Shown: positions 52,683-63,304 of the stretch, piece by piece
Layout of the letters: each line of letters starts with the position of its first letter
How positions within the stretch are numbered: position 1 is the stretch's first letter
Assembly: GCA_030426765.1 (NCBI GenBank)
Contig: JAUHXV010000001.1
Location: 62,001 to 126,000 of the forward strand
Direction: 5' to 3'
Length of the DNA stretch: 64,000 nt
Origin: Bacteroidia bacterium
GTDB taxonomy: Bacteria > Bacteroidota > Bacteroidia > Chitinophagales > Saprospiraceae
The notes under the pieces: generated by a model
Databases searched by the model: none
Told to the model about the DNA's origin: nothing
The model's input: the letters and a program-made list of their open reading frames with translations, nothing else
Translations under genes and position numbers: made by a program

Positions 52683-53441
52683 CTAGCTCCTGTTCATCTT
52701 CACAATATTCCTCCGCACCGTCTTGCCGCCATATTCAAGAAACAACGCGTACGCACCGGAAGGCAAATCGCCGCCAATTTGAAGTTGGGTCTCCTGGCCT
52801 TTCACGAGTTGTGTAGTTTGCGTGGACAACAATTTTCCTCCACCATCGTAGATCATGATGTTCATATCACCATCGCACTCTGAAGAAAGGCCAAGGGTGA
52901 TTTGAGTGGCAAAAGGATTAGGATATAAATTGATCTCAACACAAGCCAAAGTCGTTGGATCCTCGACCGCTGATATGATCACCTCTTCGCCGACCACATT
53001 CATCTCACTCAGGCCATAACATTCACCACCATAATTCGTCAGCGCCGTGATCAGCAGATACCGCGCTTCGATGTCATTGAGATTGGGACCCTCGTCACCT
53101 TCATAGGTGCTCAGGCCACTTGCCTGGGCTAAAACAAAGTCACCCGCATGATACCAGGTCATGCCATCGCGGCTGTAGTCAATCGCCACATCTTTCATCC
53201 CAGAATCGAGATAGGAAGGATCATTGGTATTCCAGATGGTCATCTGACCGAGTTTGAATACGTTTTCAAAATCGTACAGGATAAAATGACTCTCCGGCCG
53301 TTCAGGATTCGGACTCATCGCAGGTTCGCAGGACAACCACCCATCAAAAAAATTGGTGCTGTGACGATCCGGATAACATTGCGCAGTAGCCAACTGCTGG
53401 AACAGCATACATATTGAAAATGCGAAAATGAATTTTTTCAT
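52683..53441 (-). CDS. T9SS-sorted secreted protein with discoidin-like domain
   Basis: 252 residues from ATG 53441 (MKKFIFAFSICMLFQQLATAQ, a good signal peptide); an ATG at 53447 adds two residues. Residues about 25-160 look like an F5/8-type C (discoidin) domain: ILYDFENVFKLGQMTIWNTND, DVAIDYSRDGMTWYHAGDF, ARYLLITALTNYGG. The last ~75 residues are a type A T9SS sorting domain (VEINLYPNPFATQITLGL... GAYALFLEYGGKTVRRNIVK). Third gene of the DUF1800-DUF1501 operon, 11 bp after it. Likely a surface carbohydrate-binding protein. Confidence 0.8.
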   Translation of the reverse strand: MKKFIFAFSICMLFQQLATAQCYPDRHSTNFFDGWLSCEPAMSPNPERPESHFILYDFENVFKLGQMTIWNTNDPSYLDSGMKDVAIDYSRDGMTWYHAGDFVLAQASGLSTYEGDEGPNLNDIEARYLLITALTNYGGECYGLSEMNVVGEEVIISAVEDPTTLACVEINLYPNPFATQITLGLSSECDGDMNIMIYDGGGKLLSTQTTQLVKGQETQLQIGGDLPSGAYALFLEYGGKTVRRNIVKMNRS

Positions 53442-53452
53442 AACCATTTGTC

Positions 53453-54877
53453 TTAGATGTTCAGAAAACCAATGGGTGGTGTACCACCGGGTTGATAAAA
53501 ATTAGTCAGTGTTGGAAAGATGTTTGACAATTCAGACGGGCTGACGCCAAACCACAATGCGAGTTCCGCAAAATACGTGTCAGCACTCACCTGCGGAATC
53601 AACACACCACTTCCTAACTCAATGCTGGAATCCAATGCCAATGTTGGATATTCTCCGTAAATGTTTTTTCCAATCACATTATCGCCCATGACCATGACAT
53701 TGCCGCCCCAGGCATGATCGGTTCCATTGCCGTTGGAAGTCAGTGTTCGGCCAAATTCAGAAAGTGAGAACGTAGTGACCTGTTGCCCCAAACCAAGTTC
53801 GGTCAGCGCATCATTAAATTCGCCAAGCGCAGTATCTAATGCATACAACATATTGGCTTGCTCGTTGAGTACTTCGTCGTGATGATCCCATCCGCCAAAG
53901 TCGATATAAAAAATCTGCCGCTTCATGCCCAGCGCTTCATGGGCTGCAATCGAATACGCCGCCATTTGAAAACTCCTTGACAGGTAGTTGTCGGTAAACT
54001 GCGTTTGCAAGGTCGGCACACTTTCGAGTGCTTCCTGAAACTGAAGATGTCCGTCACGCGATTTGCGTATGACATCGACATATGTTTTTTGGAACATATT
54101 ATTGTACTCCGCTTCCACCATGCTGTTGATCGCCTGCGTGCGCATATTGTCAAACACATTCCACTGGTCGTGATCGCCGTAGCCATAAATCCCCGCACTA
54201 CCGTTATACGGATCCAGTGCAAACTCGATGGTTTCCTTTCCGGTCTGGAAGATATTGGTGCCTCCCAAAGAAAGGTTCATCGAGATATTCGGATTGTTGT
54301 TCATATCATTGATCAGGTCCGCTACTTTTCCACCCCACCCTGTCGCACTACGGCCATTGGGAAGTCCCGTCATCCACTGCTGTCCCTGATCTGAATGTGA
54401 AAACAAACCAAGCGGAAGGTCTACCTGTCCCTGGTATAACTCCTCTTTCGTCGTGGGCTCTACAAGCGTTCCGACATTCGAGATGAAAGCCATTTTTCCC
54501 TCATTAAAAAGCTGCTGTGAACGCATCATACTCGGATGCAAACCAAACAATCTTCCTGCTGCATTATCTGGAAAGATCGGAAGCATATTGTCAAGAGGAA
54601 TAGCCAGATTAGAACGCGTCGTGGCGTAGTCATTATACTCATCCGCAGTACGCGGCATCAGCATATTGAATGAGTCATTTCCTCCGGAGAGGTTGACGCA
54701 GACGAGGGCTTTGTATTCGGGATCCAGCATCGTAGTGCTGTTGGCCAAAGCCGCTGCGGAAAACGCTTTAAGGTTGACCAGCGAAGAATACAAGGTGGAA
54801 ACACCAATGGCAGCGCAACTCGCCTGGCCAAAAAATTTCCTTCTGCTGATCGGATCGTTGTTAAATTTTATTTTCAT
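53453..54877 (-). CDS. DUF1501 family protein, Tat-exported
   Basis: 474 residues. Twin-arginine signal SRRKFFGQ (11-18) then a hydrophobic stretch (CAAIGVSTLYSSLVNL). The DUF1501 features: ALVCVNLSGGNDSFNMLMP (about 56-74), FHPSMM-like LFGLHPSMM, FYIDFGGWDHHDE and SEFGRTLTSNGNGTDHAWGGN (sulfatase/phosphatase-like fold). Function not established; it almost always pairs with DUF1800. Middle gene of the three-gene operon. Confidence 0.9.
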   Translation of the reverse strand: MKIKFNNDPISRRKFFGQASCAAIGVSTLYSSLVNLKAFSAAALANSTTMLDPEYKALVCVNLSGGNDSFNMLMPRTADEYNDYATTRSNLAIPLDNMLPIFPDNAAGRLFGLHPSMMRSQQLFNEGKMAFISNVGTLVEPTTKEELYQGQVDLPLGLFSHSDQGQQWMTGLPNGRSATGWGGKVADLINDMNNNPNISMNLSLGGTNIFQTGKETIEFALDPYNGSAGIYGYGDHDQWNVFDNMRTQAINSMVEAEYNNMFQKTYVDVIRKSRDGHLQFQEALESVPTLQTQFTDNYLSRSFQMAAYSIAAHEALGMKRQIFYIDFGGWDHHDEVLNEQANMLYALDTALGEFNDALTELGLGQQVTTFSLSEFGRTLTSNGNGTDHAWGGNVMVMGDNVIGKNIYGEYPTLALDSSIELGSGVLIPQVSADTYFAELALWFGVSPSELSNIFPTLTNFYQPGGTPPIGFLNI

Positions 54878-54916
54878 AAAACGTCGGTATGTCGTGGATT
54901 AGAAAATTCAATTGAG

Positions 54917-56716
54917 TTATTTCATGATGGCATAGTCCGGAGAGATCATCATCAGATAGATGGCCAGTCGCACACGGTCGTCGCGGTAGTCACCGGAGAT
55001 CAATGGCGTGATAGCGTCTTTAATGATTTGCCTTGTCCTTTCCGAAAGCATGCCATAGGTAAAGAGTACATCAAGTCGATTGATCAGCACCTCAGGATCA
55101 CGAGCGAGTGTTTTCAATTCATCGATGTTGTACGTGACATATGGATGGTTGTCTTCCCAGTCATCCATGACATATCCCCATACGGCCCAGTCATTGACCT
55201 GGTTGATGTATTCGATGCTGGTCCTTGAGTTGTGCAACTGATACTCCGGACCCACTAAATCGTTTTCATTGATTGGTCCGAGAGGTTGGTAGTCAGGCAG
55301 GAAAAAATTAAAAACCGTGCGGGAAGCAAGTGGTACTTGTCCGGTGGCTGTGTAGAAACCGTAGGCCACATTCCAGTATCGACCGTAAAAATGTTCCAGG
55401 GCAATCGCTTTTGTGAAGTGCGTGTAGCGCATAAAGGGTTCGCGAAGTTTACCAAATGAGTCATCCAGTGATGCTTCACATGTTCTTGCTTCAGGATCCA
55501 TCAGTATTGCTTTCACCACGGCACCCAAATCGCCTCGTTCACCCTGGCCATTGTCCGCAAATACCGCAGAGATCCGGGCGATATACTCCGGGCTGGGGTT
55601 AGAAGTCACGAGCCGTTGGATGAGTTGCTTGCCGATAAACGGCCCCACATTCGGATGCATATTGAGTTGATCGATCGCATCTTCAATATCGGTCAGACCG
55701 TCTTGTCCATCCGGAATCACATATCCATTGAGCATCGTTTTGGTGCCCTGCTGATGCCAGTCTTCATACATGATCATCGGCACCGCCATATCCGCGAGGT
55801 AAATGTCAAGCCCGAAAAAAGGTTCGTCGACGAATTCATTTTCCATCACATCCCCGACACCCAGACCGGTAAATACTTTCGCCAGTTCTTTGATATGCGT
55901 TTGATTGTATGTGGGAATCCAGTTGCCCAGCGTATCAGTCTTTCGACTGCCATCCGGGTTGAGTTCGTAGAGTCCGATGGAGAATAACTGCATAATCTCC
56001 CGGGCGTAGTTTTCATCCGGATGGATGTTTTCTTCTTCAATTTCCCTTGGGTTGTTCAAGTGACTCAGATAATAGCCCATGGTAGGATGTAGTGAAACTT
56101 CGAGAAGTAAGTCTCTGTAGTTGCCAAAAGAATTTCTAAGCAACAAATCATAATAATCCGCAAGTCCCGGACCATGACCTGAAAGGTCAGAATCAAAAGA
56201 GATCACAAAAATTTCACTCAATGCCAAAGCTACTTTATGACGCAATACATCTTCCGCACGCATGTGGCTTTCCCACCACGCGTAATTAAATACCGTCCAT
56301 CCGGGTCGAGCAGATATCTCATCCGGATCACCTCCATTGAGCAGATACCATTCAATGACTTCGGCATAGACAGCATTCAGCGTTTCAAGCATCTCGGTCT
56401 GAGGTAGTGCCAACTGTTCGTCAATCCAGGCTTCAATACCCATCTCAGCGACGCGTTGCGTAAGCTCAAGATCTGCACCTAATGAAGCCTGTGAGAGAAA
56501 CCGCGACGCCTCCATCAGCGGGCCTTCAAGACCAGTTTTATTGATGGTTTTATCGCCGGAAGCAGCCTGTGTCCAGTACTGAGGCTGGAAGTCGCTGCTG
56601 GTCGTCACTTTGATGTGCTGTGAGGTGTCCGTACCCAGAATGACCTGTGCCTGCATGAAGCCGGCGCAGCACATAAGGCTGAAAATGAAAACGAGTTGTT
56701 TGCTCTTCATAAGCAT
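54917..56716 (-). CDS. DUF1800 family protein
   Basis: 599 residues (597 from the next ATG). Signal peptide at about 3-23 (KSKQLVFIFSLMCCAGFMQA). DUF1800 motifs include EASRFLSQASLGADLELTQRV, HKVALALSEIFVIS, NYAREIMQLFSIGLYELNPDG and KVFTGLG. It heads the DUF1800-DUF1501-T9SS operon; the pair is thought to act together on exported or surface material, but its biochemistry is unknown. Confidence 0.9.
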   Translation of the reverse strand: MLMKSKQLVFIFSLMCCAGFMQAQVILGTDTSQHIKVTTSSDFQPQYWTQAASGDKTINKTGLEGPLMEASRFLSQASLGADLELTQRVAEMGIEAWIDEQLALPQTEMLETLNAVYAEVIEWYLLNGGDPDEISARPGWTVFNYAWWESHMRAEDVLRHKVALALSEIFVISFDSDLSGHGPGLADYYDLLLRNSFGNYRDLLLEVSLHPTMGYYLSHLNNPREIEEENIHPDENYAREIMQLFSIGLYELNPDGSRKTDTLGNWIPTYNQTHIKELAKVFTGLGVGDVMENEFVDEPFFGLDIYLADMAVPMIMYEDWHQQGTKTMLNGYVIPDGQDGLTDIEDAIDQLNMHPNVGPFIGKQLIQRLVTSNPSPEYIARISAVFADNGQGERGDLGAVVKAILMDPEARTCEASLDDSFGKLREPFMRYTHFTKAIALEHFYGRYWNVAYGFYTATGQVPLASRTVFNFFLPDYQPLGPINENDLVGPEYQLHNSRTSIEYINQVNDWAVWGYVMDDWEDNHPYVTYNIDELKTLARDPEVLINRLDVLFTYGMLSERTRQIIKDAITPLISGDYRDDRVRLAIYLMMISPDYAIMK

Positions 56717-56851
56717 TTTTTTTGATGTGTTAGTTCAACACAATAGCAGGAACAATCAATGATTAGTTCATGAAAAAATAATAAAAGAGGAGTGGATTAT
56801 GCATTGGTAAGATACAATATCCATTCAAAAGGTGGCTTTGCAACCCTGTTT

Positions 56852-57760
56852 TTAACGCAAAGTCGACCATATTCGGCCCAGACCGGTGTATTTCTTAATC
56901 TGCCAATAAGGGGTTGGCTTCGCACCAAACGACTGAAAAAACTCAGCAATCCCGGGATGCATACTGCCTTCAAAATCAAACCCTTTTTGTTGCTCATGCG
57001 CTATCGAGATACAGTGATCCAACAGCAAAGCGTGTGCGGAAGCAGCCTGTGCATGCTCACTTCTTCCTCCCGCGAGGTAATAGACAGTGTGCGCATCCCA
57101 GCCGATCATGACACCGGCAATCAGCTGAGAACCTTCATAGGCGAGCCATATACACCCGCACTTTCGGGCGGTTAGATTTTTGAAGACACCCGGAATGACG
57201 CGATCAAGCCACGGAGGAGGTGAGACGCGTTGTAGTTGATACGAGGATTTGCATAAAGCCAGAAACGTCTCCACCTGATCAGCGGATTCTATCCGGTAAT
57301 TTTCCAGAGTCATTCGGATGTTGCGCCGCAAACTTATGCTGTAACCGACTTTCATTACCTCTACCTCCGGATGGTAAGGAAGGACGTAGCTATATCGCTG
57401 GTGAAGCGGATATTTTTTTCCGGGTGTTTGAATTGGTTGATCGGCGTGTAATGCGAGAACCGTAATTGCAGCTTTTGGTAATTGCGCAAAAAGGGATTCG
57501 GTGAGACTTTCAATTTGTGAAGAGGATGAGATCACAGGCATCCATTGGGTAAATGGAGGTGTGATCACCGCCGACAAACTGCGTATTGAAGTAGGAAAAA
57601 AAGCAAACCCGGCTGCAGGCTGTTCATCCTTAAAGACCACCCTTGCATCCCATACACCGTCGCCGCAAGTTGTGTCAAGCCACCAGGGAGCTCCGTACAA
57701 GTACGGTTTTTCCTGTTGGTCATAAAGCTCACGATAAGCGTCGGAAGCGGTCTTTGGCAT
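56852..57760 (-). CDS. FemAB/GNAT-like acetyltransferase
   Basis: 302 residues from ATG 57760 (MPKTASDAYRELYDQQ); the frame extends upstream to 57844 but the leading residues look random. Two GNAT-like halves: residues about 1-150 (YGAPWWLDTTCG...) and 150-300 with SLRRNIRMTLENYRIE, IWLAYEGSQLIAGVMIGWDAHTVYYLAGG and ALLLDHCISIAHEQQKGFDFEGS. This is the Acetyltransf_6 / FemAB-related pattern, typical of peptidoglycan or polysaccharide aminoacyl or acyl transfer. Substrate unknown. Confidence 0.72.
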   Translation of the reverse strand: MPKTASDAYRELYDQQEKPYLYGAPWWLDTTCGDGVWDARVVFKDEQPAAGFAFFPTSIRSLSAVITPPFTQWMPVISSSSQIESLTESLFAQLPKAAITVLALHADQPIQTPGKKYPLHQRYSYVLPYHPEVEVMKVGYSISLRRNIRMTLENYRIESADQVETFLALCKSSYQLQRVSPPPWLDRVIPGVFKNLTARKCGCIWLAYEGSQLIAGVMIGWDAHTVYYLAGGRSEHAQAASAHALLLDHCISIAHEQQKGFDFEGSMHPGIAEFFQSFGAKPTPYWQIKKYTGLGRIWSTLR

Positions 57761-57916
57761 GCGTGCAATATAATGGGAGTTGAGAGCATTCCGTGCATGA
57801 AGCGATTCAGAATTACCCGTATCGGGCCTTTTTCCAAAACACATCTATTAATTCTGTGTTAAGCCCTGTAGGAAAATGCAGGTATAAGGCATAAGTTCCC
57901 ATATTTGTCCTCCTAA

Positions 57917-58384
57917 ATGATGCAAACCATGAGTCGTACGTTTTTGTTTTTAGTGATGGCATGTCTGATGACCGCCCCTCAGGCTCTGCAGGCACAATCA
58001 GGTCAGGAGGAGAGTTTGTGGAAAACACTTGCCAAAATCACCTACAAAAAAGAGTACGACGAGTTTCTCGGTTTTAAAATTGATAAGCCCGTTTTCAGCG
58101 AACAAATACACGCGCTCGATGGAAAGGAAGTCACAGTCAAAGGCTTCATTATTCCGGTTGAAGGATATAAGGACCACAAAGAATTTATCTTTTCAGCATT
58201 CCCCTACAGCATGTGTTTCTTTTGTGGAGGCGCAGGACCGGAATCAGTCATGGAAGTCGTGGCGAGTGAACCAGTGGAATACACGGCCGAGTCCATCACG
58301 ATCACAGGGATACTAAAGCTCAATGCCGATGATGTCAACAAGCTGATGTATGCCCTGACGGATGCCAGGATGGTTAAAAAGTAA
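57917..58384 (+). CDS. Exported DUF3299-like protein
   Basis: 155 residues. Signal peptide to about 26 (SRTFLFLVMACLMTAPQALQA). LDGKEVTVKGFIIPVEGYKD (about 69-88) followed by EFIFSAFPYSMCFFCGGAGPESVMEVVA is the DUF3299 pattern, including the two-cysteine CFFCGG element. Unknown function; these proteins often sit near metal or cofactor transport genes. Ends 6 bp before the convergent sugar dehydrogenase gene. Confidence 0.72.
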   Translation: MMQTMSRTFLFLVMACLMTAPQALQAQSGQEESLWKTLAKITYKKEYDEFLGFKIDKPVFSEQIHALDGKEVTVKGFIIPVEGYKDHKEFIFSAFPYSMCFFCGGAGPESVMEVVASEPVEYTAESITITGILKLNADDVNKLMYALTDARMVKK

Positions 58385-58390
58385 ATCTGA

Positions 58391-60091
58391 TTACCAGATC
58401 ACCTGATCTGTCCATAGGCGTTTTTTCCCTTTCACTTTCACCACATACACACCGGGTACTACAGGAGGCGTAAGATTTACGGAAGTCTCTCCGGAAACAG
58501 CCTGCTTAAACACTTCCCGGCCTTGCAGATCATATACGGTCACAGAACCATGCTGCCAGTTTTCCGGCAGTTGAACACGCCATTGGTTGCTATCACCGGA
58601 GTATACAAGTGAAGGCTTTGACACAGGATCCGCCTGTATGCGGACGACAGGAGAGTATTCTGTGGTACCATCCGAACGCATGCCGGCGACGCGGTAATAA
58701 ACATACTCTGGTTGTCTGTAAGGATCGTTAAACTGATACTGACTTTGACCATCCATCGGATCAACCAGTCCCACTTCATCAAAGCGGTTAAAATCAGCCC
58801 ATAACGAACGTTCGACAACAAACTGATCTACATCTGTAATGCTGTTGACGATCCAATCAATTTTGTTTCCCTGTTCGGAAATTATTCCCTGGATGCCCGT
58901 CCACTGTATCGGCTGCAATCCCTCAGCGCCTACCCGGTAAAGAGTTCCATTCAGATTGCAGGCAAAAAGTTCTCCATTATCATCTTCACCAAAGGAGGCG
59001 ATCTGACTGACCATACCTGAACCGTTTTGAGTGATCACTTCGACCTCTACAGGGTTTGAGCTGGTTTGTTTCAGCATCCACACATAATTACTCACATAGT
59101 CAGCGCAGATATACATACCTTGCAAAGCGGGAAAGTCATTTCCGCGATACACAAAACCACCGGTGAGTGAAGCGCCTCGGCCAACCGGACACGGATTGCA
59201 GTTGTGCGGATATTCAAACACCGGCCAGGCAAACACCGTACTCTGCTCACAATCCTGAGGTGAATAATCGTGATTCCCTTCTTTGCAATTCCAGCCGAAG
59301 TTTAAACCCCCTTCGCTACCGGCAGGGATCATGTCCACTTCTTCCCAAAGATTTTGACCCACATCACCGATCCAAAAATCACCGGTAAGGCGGTCGAAAC
59401 TTATACGCCAGGGGTTTCGAATGCCATAGACCCAGATTTCGTCGAGCCCGGACTTGCCGACAAATGGATTGTCCGGCGGAATGGCATAATTAAGTCCATT
59501 GTCACGTCGATCTACATCAATGCGTATGATTTTACCCAGCAGAGTTTGGAGGTCCTGCCCCGCATCTGCAGGATCACCACCACCACCGCCATCTCCAAAA
59601 CCGATATACAGAAATCCGTCCGGACCAAAAGCAAGGTCACCGGCTTTGTGATTCGTTTGAACACCTTCCTGTTCGACCAGAATGAGTTCGCTGTTTTCAT
59701 CCATATCATTTTCGTCCTCCTCATTGAGGGTAAATCGGCTGATGCGGTTGATGATCGTTCCCGTGATCACATAATTGACGTAGACATAGGGGCTGTCAGG
59801 ATATTTTGGATGAAACGCCAGACCGAGCAGTCCTCTTTCCCCTGAGTTAACCACTTTTGACCGGATATCGAGGAAGAAATCGTCCTGGACCACATTGTCT
59901 TTGATGATCCGAACGGTGCCCCCTTTTTGTGTAATAAACAGTCTGCCGGATCCATCACCGCAGCCGGTAATATCCAGCGGTTGCGAAAGAGAAGGGCCGG
60001 ATAAATTTACAGGCGTAAATTCCAACACGGGTTGCGCATCGGCTGTCAGAAGGACGAGCGAAAGCACAAAGCAGGTTACTAACTTCATCAT
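58391..60091 (-). CDS. PQQ-type glucose/sorbosone dehydrogenase-like protein with T9SS domain
   Basis: 566 residues. Signal peptide at about 1-19. Residues 25-370 are the six-bladed sugar-dehydrogenase propeller: HKAGDLAFGPDGFLYIGFGDGGGGGD (calcium/PQQ side), LLGKIIRIDVDRRDNG, ETWVYGIRNPWRISFDR-type WVYGIRNPWR. A fibronectin-like region and a ~75-residue type A T9SS sorting domain (VTVYDLQGREVFKQ... GVYVVKVKGKKRL) close it. Likely a secreted or surface aldose dehydrogenase-like enzyme. Confidence 0.85.
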   Translation of the reverse strand: MMKLVTCFVLSLVLLTADAQPVLEFTPVNLSGPSLSQPLDITGCGDGSGRLFITQKGGTVRIIKDNVVQDDFFLDIRSKVVNSGERGLLGLAFHPKYPDSPYVYVNYVITGTIINRISRFTLNEEDENDMDENSELILVEQEGVQTNHKAGDLAFGPDGFLYIGFGDGGGGGDPADAGQDLQTLLGKIIRIDVDRRDNGLNYAIPPDNPFVGKSGLDEIWVYGIRNPWRISFDRLTGDFWIGDVGQNLWEEVDMIPAGSEGGLNFGWNCKEGNHDYSPQDCEQSTVFAWPVFEYPHNCNPCPVGRGASLTGGFVYRGNDFPALQGMYICADYVSNYVWMLKQTSSNPVEVEVITQNGSGMVSQIASFGEDDNGELFACNLNGTLYRVGAEGLQPIQWTGIQGIISEQGNKIDWIVNSITDVDQFVVERSLWADFNRFDEVGLVDPMDGQSQYQFNDPYRQPEYVYYRVAGMRSDGTTEYSPVVRIQADPVSKPSLVYSGDSNQWRVQLPENWQHGSVTVYDLQGREVFKQAVSGETSVNLTPPVVPGVYVVKVKGKKRLWTDQVIW

Positions 60092-60181
60092 AGTGTCAAC
60101 ATAAATGGTGTTAAAAGAATTGGAAATACCGGGGTAGCAAGTCTATAAAGTTAAGCAACAAATAGCAAACCCGAAAAAGCG

Positions 60182-60685
60182 TTAACGGGTTATTTGCCTG
60201 TATGCCATGCGCACGACCAGGAAACCCACCACCAGCATCAGGATCACAAAATAGAACGGGATAATGGTGATCGACAGAATGTGGGTTTTGTCCAGAATCC
60301 ACATCAGCATCATCAAAACGGTCAGGATCGTGATCATCCCGGAGAGTTTGTCAAACCCGGGCACCCGATCAAAATCTATCTGCTTGCGTATGAGGATAAA
60401 CGTGGCCAGCATCGACACGACAGGCAGGATCTGTGTATATATATTGGTGTCGAGGATGGATCGTCGCTCAAACAGGAAAAAGTAAACACTCAGGGTAACC
60501 GCAAAAATGCCCGGGATGGCGACCAGATAGATCAGGACCGAATACAGGTAAACACCTGAGCCACCCAGCCCTTTTCCTTTGGAAATCAACAAAGTAAGTA
60601 GCGCTGTCAGCGGAAGAAGAGCAAAAAAACCAAGTAATAATGCCGGGTTTTGCCCGCAGTGTTCAAAAAATTCGCCCAGAGTCAT
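60182..60685 (-). CDS. Small multi-pass membrane protein
   Basis: 167 residues with five hydrophobic segments (ALLLGFFALLPLTALLTLLI; LYSVLIYLVAIPGIFAVTLSVYFFLF; QILPVVSMLATFILI; ITILTVLMMLMWIL; IIPFYFVILMLVVGFLVVRM). No family recognised. It diverges from the pyrophosphatase gene (176 bp between starts) and may share its regulation. Confidence 0.65.
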   Translation of the reverse strand: MTLGEFFEHCGQNPALLLGFFALLPLTALLTLLISKGKGLGGSGVYLYSVLIYLVAIPGIFAVTLSVYFFLFERRSILDTNIYTQILPVVSMLATFILIRKQIDFDRVPGFDKLSGMITILTVLMMLMWILDKTHILSITIIPFYFVILMLVVGFLVVRMAYRQITR

Positions 60686-60807
60686 AGTTTCTAAGATAGC
60701 AACGAGGTAAATATATGTGTTTCACGCTGATTCCTAGGGACTACGGTGGCGTATCCTAAACCTCCGGCGAAAAGGGTCCGGTGGACCCTCAAATAGGTGG
60801 CTTTGAT

Positions 60808-60815
60808 TATCTTTG
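60808..60815 (+). promoter_or_regulatory. -7 element (TATCTTTG) of the pyrophosphatase gene
   Basis: Perfect TAnnTTTG, 45 bp before the hppA ATG. No TTG at the -33 spacing; a GGGTCC/GGACCC hairpin (60774-60788) occupies that region instead. Confidence 0.6.
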
Positions 60816-60860
60816 CGCGCTCAAAATGGACAATTCACCAAAGATCAATAATCAAACAAT

Positions 60861-63257
60861 ATGGATAATCTGATTTACCTCGTGCCCGCCATGGGCCTGA
60901 TAGGACTTATTTACACCTACATCAAATTTGTGTGGGTGGGAAAACAAAACCCGGGCAATGAGCGGATGCAGGAGATAAGCAACTATATAGCAGAAGGCGC
61001 TATGGCCTTCCTGCGTGCTGAGTGGAAAGTGCTGGGCTACTTCGTCGTTATCGTGGGCTTGCTTCTCGCTGTCATGGCGTCTGCCAACCCACACGGACAC
61101 TGGAGTATTGCCCTTGCTTTCGTTGTGGGCGCCGTCTTCAGCGCGTTTGCCGGATATGTGGGGATGAAAGTGGCGACCAAGGCGAATACCAGAACAGCTG
61201 ATGCAGCCCGTACGAGCCTGAGTAAAGCGCTTAAGGTCTCCTTTACAGGTGGATCTGTGATGGGTATGGGCGTGGCCGGACTTGCTGTCCTTGGTCTGGG
61301 CGGATTGTTTATTATCTGCCGATACATATTTGCGGATGGTGCAGCGGTCAACAGCAGTGAAATGCTGATGGCGGTAGAAGTGTTGACCGGATTCTCTCTG
61401 GGCGCAGAAAGTATAGCACTCTTTGCGCGTGTAGGCGGAGGTATTTATACCAAAGCGGCGGACGTAGGGGCTGACCTCGTAGGAAAAGTAGAAGCCGGTA
61501 TCCCGGAAGACGATCCACGCAACCCTGCGACGATTGCCGACAACGTTGGCGACAACGTAGGTGATGTGGCCGGTATGGGTGCTGACCTGTTTGGTTCGTA
61601 TGTGGCCACAGTTCTCGCGACTATCGTTCTCGGTCAGCAAACACTGGTTACAGGTGATGATGGTCTTGGAGGACTTTCTCCAATCCTTTTGCCGATGTTG
61701 ATCGCCGGAGTAGGTATTCTCTTTTCGATCGCCGGTACTTGGTTTGTAAAAGTCAGCGATGCTTCAGGTCTGAACACAGGGCATGTACAGAAAGCATTGA
61801 ATATGGGTAACTGGGGTTCCATCGTTTTGACTGCCCTGGCATCCATCGCCCTTGTATATTATGTATTGCCGGAGACTATGTCCCTTCGCGGACACGAGTT
61901 TACAAAGTGGGGTGTGTTGGCCTCGATCATCGTGGGATTGGTTGTGGGTACGCTTATCAGTATCATCACTGAATATTACACAGCGATGCACAAGCGTCCG
62001 GTGGATTCTATCGTACAGCAATCCTCAACGGGACATGCTACCAATATCATCGGTGGACTGGCTGTCGGTATGGAAAGTACGTTTCTTCCAATCCTGGTGT
62101 TAGCCGGAGGTATCTGGGGAAGTTATTATTTCGCCGGTCTGTATGGTGTGGCTATCGCGGCTGCCGGAATGATGGCGACCACCGCGATGCAGTTGGCGAT
62201 CGATGCCTTCGGACCGATTGCCGATAATGCCGGCGGTATCGCTGAGATGAGCGAACTGCCTGCTGACGTGCGCGAGAAAACAGATATCCTGGATGCTGTG
62301 GGTAATACGACTGCTGCTGCCGGAAAAGGATTTGCCATCGCTTCTGCAGCCTTAACCGCCCTGGCGCTTTTTGCCGCCTTTGTGGGTGTTGCGGGGATTG
62401 ATGGAATCGATATTTATAAAGCTGAAGTATTGGCGTCTCTGTTTGTCGGAGGTATGATCCCATTCTTGTTTTCTTCTTTAGCCATCCGCGCTGTTGGCGA
62501 AGCGGCCATGTCAATGGTGGAAGAAGTCAGACGACAATTCAAATCCATTCCCGGAATTATGGAAGGCACGGGAAAACCTGAATACGATAAATGTGTGGAA
62601 ATCTCCACCGATGCATCGATCAAGAAAATGATGTTGCCCGGAGCCATTACGATCATTTCTCCTGTTCTGATTGGATTTCTGGTAGGACCGGAAGCCCTCG
62701 GCGGATTTCTCGCCGGCGCAACAGTTAGTGGTGTTTTGATGGGTATTTTTCAAAACAATGCCGGTGGTGCCTGGGACAATGCAAAAAAGAGTTTTGAAAA
62801 AGGAACCGAGATCAATGGTGAAATGCATTACAAAGGCAGCGACGCGCACAAAGCGTCTGTCACCGGTGATACGGTAGGTGATCCGTTTAAAGATACTTCC
62901 GGACCATCCATGAATATCCTGATCAAACTGATGTCTATCGTTTCCCTGGTTATCGCTCCGACGCTCGCACAGATGTACGGCACTGGAGGGCATGATCAGA
63001 TGATGGGCAATGTAATGGAGACCGAAATGATGATCGAAAACACGGATGACGCCGTGTCTGCGGTAGAAACAAGCAAGGAGTTTACCGCCTTCATCGGAGC
63101 ACTGGAAGAAGACGGTTTGTATACCGAAGCGACTAAAAAGATTTCCGTGGTCAACGATCAGATTGTGATTGATGGTACAACGCTGGATACTGAAGTAGCG
63201 GCCAAATATCTCAGTCACCTGAAGGGTGAAACGAACATCGAACTGGAGTTTAAATAG
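60861..63257 (+). CDS. hppA: K+-dependent membrane-bound pyrophosphatase
   Basis: 798 residues, about sixteen helices. The catalytic loops are intact: [47 protein letters not shown] spans residues 192-239 (Mg-pyrophosphate binding), and [10 protein letters not shown] at 481-490 has Ala at the position that is Lys in K+-independent enzymes, so this is the K+-dependent class. It hydrolyses pyrophosphate to pump H+ or Na+ out of the cytoplasm; which ion cannot be told. The C-terminal ~90 residues (about 710-798, [15 protein letters not shown]...[12 protein letters not shown]) lie beyond the last helices and are an acidic extension not needed for the core. Confidence 0.95.
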   Translation: MDNLIYLVPAMGLIGLIYTYIKFVWVGKQNPGNERMQEISNYIAEGAMAFLRAEWKVLGYFVVIVGLLLAVMASANPHGHWSIALAFVVGAVFSAFAGYVGMKVATKANTRTADAARTSLSKALKVSFTGGSVMGMGVAGLAVLGLGGLFIICRYIFADGAAVNSSEMLMAVEVLTGFSLGAESIALFARVGGGIYTKAADVGADLVGKVEAGIPEDDPRNPATIADNVGDNVGDVAGMGADLFGSYVATVLATIVLGQQTLVTGDDGLGGLSPILLPMLIAGVGILFSIAGTWFVKVSDASGLNTGHVQKALNMGNWGSIVLTALASIALVYYVLPETMSLRGHEFTKWGVLASIIVGLVVGTLISIITEYYTAMHKRPVDSIVQQSSTGHATNIIGGLAVGMESTFLPILVLAGGIWGSYYFAGLYGVAIAAAGMMATTAMQLAIDAFGPIADNAGGIAEMSELPADVREKTDILDAVGNTTAAAGKGFAIASAALTALALFAAFVGVAGIDGIDIYKAEVLASLFVGGMIPFLFSSLAIRAVGEAAMSMVEEVRRQFKSIPGIMEGTGKPEYDKCVEISTDASIKKMMLPGAITIISPVLIGFLVGPEALGGFLAGATVSGVLMGIFQNNAGGAWDNAKKSFEKGTEINGEMHYKGSDAHKASVTGDTVGDPFKDTSGPSMNILIKLMSIVSLVIAPTLAQMYGTGGHDQMMGNVMETEMMIENTDDAVSAVETSKEFTAFIGALEEDGLYTEATKKISVVNDQIVIDGTTLDTEVAAKYLSHLKGETNIELEFK

Positions 63258-63304
63258 ACAATAGCATCTGAACATTTTCGTTTAAGATGCGTTTCTAGAG
63301 TCCC

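Noticed and set aside
60852-61640. Long leftward frame inside the pyrophosphatase gene
   Set aside because: It is the antisense shadow of a highly conserved membrane protein, with His/Arg-rich composition typical of such shadows.
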